From Myxococcales bacterium (GTDB lineage Bacteria > Myxococcota > Polyangia > Polyangiales > Polyangiaceae), in the NCBI GenBank assembly GCA_020430865.1, contig JAGQIY010001261.1, positions 1 to 9,360 on the forward strand: a stretch of 9,360 bases of DNA. Direction: 5' to 3'. The notes under the pieces were generated by a model that made no database searches, was not told the origin of the DNA, and worked only from the letters and a program-made list of their open reading frames with translations. Shown here piece after piece: positions 5,771 to 9,360 of this stretch. How positions within the stretch are numbered: the first letter of the stretch is position 1; each line of letters opens with the position of its first letter. A program made the translations under genes and the position numbers.

Positions 5771-7516
5771 CACGAAGCGGCCCACGCTCAGCTCTTCACG
5801 CGTGGCGCTGGAACTCCGGGCGCAGGCCACCGGGGTGGGAACCCGAGCGCAGTCCACGTTGCCGTCGGGAATCGGTCCAACGTCCCCACGGCCGTTGTCC
5901 GGACCGCCAATGGGAGACACCAACGCGCCCAGCCCGAGCCCGACTCGCAGCCGTCCGATGCGATAGGCGATCTCGATCTCGGGCATCAGGAAGGCGATCG
6001 CTGCGCGTGTTCGGTCGCTGCCTTCGACGCGGATCGGGGCCGTTTCGGCGCCGCGCACGGCGGACCCGCTGGTGGTGAGATCGATCCCCGCGAAGATCAC
6101 ACCGGCGCTCAGCGCTGCGACGAGATCCCAGTCTGCCAGCTGCCACGAGTAGCCGAGGCCGGCGGCGACCCAGGGGCCGCGGAGTTCGGCTTCATCCTCG
6201 AGCTGATAGCTGAGCTCGTTCGCACTGCCGACGTCCTGATCGATGCGGCGGGAGCTCTGCGTCGACAGCCAGCCGTAGCCCAAGCTCGCGAAGGGCAAGA
6301 GCCCGCTGGGGAGCTGGTAGTCGAGCTGTGCGCCGATCCAAGCGCCCCTGGCACCGCCGGTGTCGTCCGCGGAGGCTTCGGGGCCGCTGCCGAGACCCGC
6401 GCCGAACATGCCTCGCACCCGGGCTCCGACCCGCACGCTGCTCGCTTCCTCGCGACGCCAGCGCGGATGGTCCGGGTCCACGTCCAGATCGAGCGCGAGC
6501 AGCTGGCCGTCACCCGGCTCCACTTGGAGCACCCGCTCCCGAGAGACGTAGCCAGGGGCGCTCGCCTTGATCCGATGTTTCCCCAGGGGAAGACGGCCGG
6601 CGAAGGTCGAGCCCAGCAGGGGTGTCCCGTCGAGCACCAGCTGAGCCTCGGCGGGCTGGACGCTGAGGCGTACGCCTCGACCCAGGGGCTGCAGCTCTGG
6701 CTCGACCAGGCTGACCTGGCCGTCCACGATGACCACCTGCTGCGGTCCGCTGCCGCGGTCCCCGACCTCCACCGCCAGCCAGTGGTTGCCCGGAGCCAGC
6801 GCCGCCTCGAAGGGTAAGTCGCCGACTCGTGCACCATCCAGCCAGACGGCGCCAGAACCTCCCGGATGATTCCTCAGGGCAATTCGCAGTACTCCGCGCT
6901 GCGTCAGCGGCCTGAGTTGCATCGCCAGCGTTCGAGTCTGGCCCGCCTTCAGCTCCACCTGGCGCGTGGCCTGCTCGAAGCCAGTCTTCACGACTCGCAC
7001 CTCGTGCTTGCCAGGCATCAACACCAGCGAACGTGCGCTCGGCAGCTCGCCTCGGCTGCGCCCGTCGACCACCAGCGTGGCGGATCGGTTCAGCTGCACG
7101 GAGAGCCGCGCGACCTTGGGTACGATCGCCGCGATGCGTCGCTCGAGCTTCGCACGCAACCCCTCGTCCAGCAGTTCGTCATGATCGAGGAGCAGGGCTT
7201 CATAGAGCAGCAGCGCTTCATCGAGCTGTCCCAGCTCGTAGTGGCAGTAAGCGGCGTTGAGCGTGTTGGGTACCGCAGCGAGCAACTCGCGTGAGGCCAG
7301 GAAGAAGCCGATCGCGCGCTGACAGTCGCCCGCGGCTCGCAGACGGTTGCCCCGCTCGAACAGCTCCTTGGCCCGCGTCTCCGTTTGCTGGGGTGTGAGC
7401 GGAGTCGTGGAGACCGAGGCGCTGGCCCGAGGTTCTTCCGCGGCAGCGCTCTGAGCGAAACTGGTGGCGCCGAGCAAGCTCAGCCCGAGCCACCTCAGCC
7501 TGTCGCGCCACGCCAT
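5732..7516 (-). CDS. Secreted TPR-PEGA-domain protein with C-terminal outer-membrane beta-barrel
   Basis: The protein has 594 residues. The ATG at 7516 is chosen because it begins a clear Sec signal peptide (arginines at 4, 6 and 9, a hydrophobic core, AxA-type cleavage after Ala26). The frame stays open upstream, but that 47-residue extension would bury the signal. Residues about 42-130 are TPR-like helices. Three PEGA domains follow (about 136-203, 207-275, 282-346), each with the strand-turn pattern of an inserted residue such as LVVDGRSRG, VWLDGARVG or LVLDGTPL and then a LPxGxHxV-like strand. Residues about 360-594 alternate Gly/aromatic-rich beta strands and end in WIF; a terminal Phe is the usual BAM-recognition signature of outer-membrane barrels. 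Cys556 and Cys565 lie in a probable surface loop and could pair. It resembles the PEGA/TPR envelope proteins frequent in myxobacteria, though direct fusion to a barrel is less usual. It is divergent from the sigma-54 activator gene. The ligand is unknown. Confidence 0.88.
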   Translation of the reverse strand: MAWRDRLRWLGLSLLGATSFAQSAAAEEPRASASVSTTPLTPQQTETRAKELFERGNRLRAAGDCQRAIGFFLASRELLAAVPNTLNAAYCHYELGQLDEALLLYEALLLDHDELLDEGLRAKLERRIAAIVPKVARLSVQLNRSATLVVDGRSRGELPSARSLVLMPGKHEVRVVKTGFEQATRQVELKAGQTRTLAMQLRPLTQRGVLRIALRNHPGGSGAVWLDGARVGDLPFEAALAPGNHWLAVEVGDRGSGPQQVVIVDGQVSLVEPELQPLGRGVRLSVQPAEAQLVLDGTPLLGSTFAGRLPLGKHRIKASAPGYVSRERVLQVEPGDGQLLALDLDVDPDHPRWRREEASSVRVGARVRGMFGAGLGSGPEASADDTGGARGAWIGAQLDYQLPSGLLPFASLGYGWLSTQSSRRIDQDVGSANELSYQLEDEAELRGPWVAAGLGYSWQLADWDLVAALSAGVIFAGIDLTTSGSAVRGAETAPIRVEGSDRTRAAIAFLMPEIEIAYRIGRLRVGLGLGALVSPIGGPDNGRGDVGPIPDGNVDCARVPTPVACARSSSATREELSVGRFVLVSPSVGISWIF

Positions 7517-7607
7517 GCCCGTTGCATAGCCAGACGTGGCTCGGTTGACCAGCGTCCGCGCGGTTCGTGACTTGACGCGGCCAGGGCGCTCTGAAAAGAG
7601 CAGCGTC
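7517..7607. promoter_or_regulatory. 91-base divergent regulatory gap between PEGA gene and sigma-54 activator
   Basis: This gap must carry the promoters of both genes. On the minus strand TGGTCA, 17 bases, then TATGCA lies so close to the PEGA ATG that a transcript from it would be nearly leaderless. On the plus strand TTGACC (7545-7550) and TTGACG (7573-7578) are -35-like, but no good -10 follows either. Before the activator ATG at 7608, AAGAG is a weak ribosome binding site. I find no GG-N10-GC sigma-54 promoter here on either strand, so the activator does not obviously act on this gap. All of these are weak matches. Confidence 0.3.
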
Positions 7608-9209
7608 ATGAGTTCCGACTCCGACGGGCCGCGCCCCGCGCACCCTGGCGCGGACACGCTCTCGGAGCTGGGCGGCGACCTCGAGACACTGAAGAGCGAT
7701 GAGTTCGAGGCGCGACTCGGAGCGCAGTCGAGCCTCGAGCGGCTGTGCGTCAGGGTGCTGTATCACAGTGACGCGCGCCGCTGGGGTGAGGTGACGCGCC
7801 TCGGGACCCTGGACGCGGGTCAGCGGTTCGAGCTGTCCCGCGGGACCCCAACGTTTCACCGCGGAAACTCGATGAGCGGCGCGCCGCTCGCAGATCCCCA
7901 CGTCAGCCGCAACGGTCTCCGGATCGCGACGACGGAGGTGGGCGTCGAGCTCACGGCGCCGAGAGGCGTGGCGAGCGATGGCGCTGGGGCTCCCCTGGAG
8001 CACGCGACGGTGTCGTACGGCGAGCTCCGCGACACCGGGTTCGATTTCCAGCTGGGGCGCCGGGTACGTCTGCGCCTCGTCGCACAGCGCGACCATCACG
8101 GGCCGGGTTTCGGCTTGACGGGCCAAAGCAGCCGACTCAACGAACTGCGTCAAGCGGTGCAGCGCGTGAGCGATCTGCACGTGCCGGTACTAATCCGTGG
8201 GGAAACAGGCGTAGGCAAGGAGCGCGTCGCTCGGGCCATTCACGACGCGAGCCCCCGCGCGCAATCGCCCTGCGTTTGCTTCAACATGGCGCTGACGACT
8301 CGGGAGACCGCGGCCTCGGAGCTGTTCGGCCACGTCCGCGGTGCCTTCACCGGCGCACACCAGGCTCGCGCGGGTCTGTTCGAGCGCGCCGACACCGGCA
8401 CGCTCTTCCTCGACGAGATCGGAGAGCTTGGCTTCGACGTCCAGGCGATGCTGCTGCGCGTGCTCGAGAACGGCTGTTTCACCCCCCTCGGAGGCAGCAC
8501 CGAGCGCTCCGCCGACGTGCGGCTGCTATCGGCGACGGACGCCGACCTGCCTGCGATGATCGAATCTGGAAAGTTCCGTGCGGCGCTCTACCATCGGCTC
8601 AGCGGGTTCGTGATTCAGGTGCCACCGCTGCGTTCGCGCAGCGATGACATCCCGGAGCTGGCGCTGGACTTCCTGCGTCAGGAGCTGGAGCGTATCGGTG
8701 AGGGTGCTCGTCTCGGGCGCTGGGATCCGAGAGCTGCGCCGTGGTTTCCGCCCAGCCTGATGCAGGCGATGCTGGCTTACCACTGGCCCGGCAACGTGCG
8801 TGAGCTGGCGAACGTCGTGCGGCAGCTGGTGGTCTCCAACCGAGGCCGCGGATCGTACGAGGCCGACGCCAGCCTGCTCGAGCAGCTGGGGAAGCCGGTC
8901 AGGGATCCCGCAGGCGCGGCCGAGCGTCGCGAGAGCCGAGAGGTGAGCGACGCTGACCTGCTCGAGACCCTGCGAGCCCACCAGTTCTCCGTGGGCCCGG
9001 CTGCGGCCGCGTTGGGCATACCGAGGAGCACGCTGTACGGTCTGATGGAGCGGTCGGCTTCCGTGAGGAAAGCAACGGAGCTCACCAAAGCCGAGCTGCA
9101 TCGGGTGCTGGAGCAGCACCAGGGCAATCTCGCGTCCTCTGCGGCCGAGCTCGAGGTCTCCGAGCGAGCACTGCGCCTCCGGCTGCGTGCCCTCGGGATG
9201 CTCGACTGA
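7608..9209 (+). CDS. FHA-domain sigma-54-dependent transcriptional activator with two Fis-type HTH units
   Basis: The protein has 533 residues from ATG 7608. An in-frame GTG at 7536 would add 24 residues with no family support and would leave only 19 bases to the divergent gene. Residues about 45-158 are an FHA-type phosphothreonine-binding domain: SRG at 77-79 and HVSRNG at 98-103, where the usual SRxH histidine is Gly. Residues about 167-400 are the sigma-54 interaction AAA+ domain: Walker A GETGVGKE 198-205, the sigma-54-contacting loop GAFTGA 245-250, Walker B TLFLDE 265-270, ALYHRL 326-331 and WPGNVREL 393-400. All ATPase and sigma-54 contacts look intact, so it should be a working activator of RpoN promoters. 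The C-terminus carries one Fis-type HTH at about 447-482 and a second at about 490-531. The FHA domain suggests control by a Ser/Thr protein kinase and not by a two-component phosphorelay. The targets are unknown; the divergent envelope gene is a candidate. Confidence 0.93.
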   Translation: MSSDSDGPRPAHPGADTLSELGGDLETLKSDEFEARLGAQSSLERLCVRVLYHSDARRWGEVTRLGTLDAGQRFELSRGTPTFHRGNSMSGAPLADPHVSRNGLRIATTEVGVELTAPRGVASDGAGAPLEHATVSYGELRDTGFDFQLGRRVRLRLVAQRDHHGPGFGLTGQSSRLNELRQAVQRVSDLHVPVLIRGETGVGKERVARAIHDASPRAQSPCVCFNMALTTRETAASELFGHVRGAFTGAHQARAGLFERADTGTLFLDEIGELGFDVQAMLLRVLENGCFTPLGGSTERSADVRLLSATDADLPAMIESGKFRAALYHRLSGFVIQVPPLRSRSDDIPELALDFLRQELERIGEGARLGRWDPRAAPWFPPSLMQAMLAYHWPGNVRELANVVRQLVVSNRGRGSYEADASLLEQLGKPVRDPAGAAERRESREVSDADLLETLRAHQFSVGPAAAALGIPRSTLYGLMERSASVRKATELTKAELHRVLEQHQGNLASSAAELEVSERALRLRLRALGMLD

Positions 9210-9223
9210 GCGCGCCTACCAGC

Positions 9224-9360
9224 CTACTCGTGGCCCTGCGTGGGGGAGCTCCACTCGCGCATGAACCCAGGGTCGTCGTCGGCGGGCTTGCCTGATACGA
9301 GGGGAGCGGTCCTGGCCTCAGGCTTCGAGCTGGCTCGGTTGGAGGCGGCGCTCGCGACGG
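9224..9360 (-). CDS. Possible C-terminal end of a minus-strand gene entering from the right
   Basis: From the right edge a minus-strand frame runs open for 45 codons to TAG at 9226-9224. About 38 of 44 complete codons end in G or C, as in the real genes here. The peptide is Ser/Pro/Asp-rich with the tail FMREWSSPTQGHE, and no family is recognised. It would converge on the sigma-54 activator with a 14-base gap. It cannot be true together with the plus-strand alternative starting at 9261, because the two frames share their third codon positions and so score equally on base composition. Confidence 0.35.
   Translation of the reverse strand, partial: VASAASNRASSKPEARTAPLVSGKPADDDPGFMREWSSPTQGHE
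9261..9360 (+). CDS. Alternative: 5' start of a plus-strand gene leaving the window
   Basis: An ATG at 9261, with GGGGGAG about 12 bases upstream, opens a frame that continues to the right edge (33 codons). It encodes a hydrophilic start followed by a helix-like segment (FELARLEAALAT). It would lie 51 bases downstream of the sigma-54 activator and could share its transcript. The short peptide matches no family I can name. It is mutually exclusive with the minus-strand reading of the same bases; I cannot choose between them. Confidence 0.33.
   Translation, partial: MNPGSSSAGLPDTRGAVLASGFELARLEAALAT

Noticed and set aside
7517..7657. N-terminal extension of the PEGA protein by 47 residues
   Set aside because: It would place the signal peptide internally and overlap the activator's start; the ATG at 7516 gives a normal secreted protein.
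7218..8180. Minus-strand open frame spanning the PEGA/activator junction
   Set aside because: It crosses the N-termini of two well-supported divergent genes and their regulatory gap, and shows no family features.
8526..9119. Minus-strand open frame opposite the sigma-54 activator
   Set aside because: The plus strand here encodes conserved sigma-54 activator motifs and HTH units; the reverse reading has none.
1..9360. CRISPR arrays, tRNA or rRNA genes, insertion sequences, phage genes
   Set aside because: No regularly spaced repeats, tRNA-like cloverleaf, transposase motifs or terminal inverted repeats were seen on reading either strand.

Overview
The window is strongly GC-rich with G/C-dominated third codon positions. 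Its gene types (an FHA-type sigma-54 activator, a TPR/PEGA outer-membrane-type protein, an orphan lipoprotein with SH3-like repeats, and large degenerate Clp-like AAA+ ATPases) together suggest a myxobacterium or a close relative, most likely of the Polyangiales kind. That placement is an inference from gene style; the window contains no marker gene.

Layout. On the left, two AAA+ ATPase genes lie on the minus strand as a coupled pair: a 1142-residue double-AAA protein (1197-4625), whose stop overlaps the start of a second AAA+ gene (1197 down to base 1) that runs off the window edge. Across a 47-base gap a lipoprotein gene (4673-5770) is read rightward. It ends tail to tail with a minus-strand gene (5732-7516), with a 39-base antisense overlap. 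That gene encodes a secreted TPR + three-PEGA-domain protein ending in a probable outer-membrane beta-barrel. A divergent 91-base gap separates it from a sigma-54 activator gene (7608-9209) with an FHA domain, an intact AAA+ core including GAFTGA, and two Fis-type helix-turn-helix units. The last 150 bases hold the edge of one further gene, whose strand cannot be decided.

How they may work together. The ATPase pair is the most unusual part. The two proteins share an N-terminal domain and a ClpB-like first AAA module, but differ in what has decayed. The complete one has a dead-looking Walker A and no pore tyrosine in D1, and an apparently active D2 from which the GYVG pore loop has been deleted. 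It also carries a C-terminal extension resembling the PCRF domain of peptide chain release factors, without a GGQ motif. The other keeps a good Walker A and pore-loop tyrosine in D1. This looks like a specialised hetero-oligomeric ATPase and not a standard ClpB/ClpC unfoldase; its function is unknown to me. The lipoprotein, PEGA protein and regulator suggest a cell-envelope locus, with the FHA protein as a phosphothreonine-responsive transcription switch. No sequence evidence directly links them to the ATPases.
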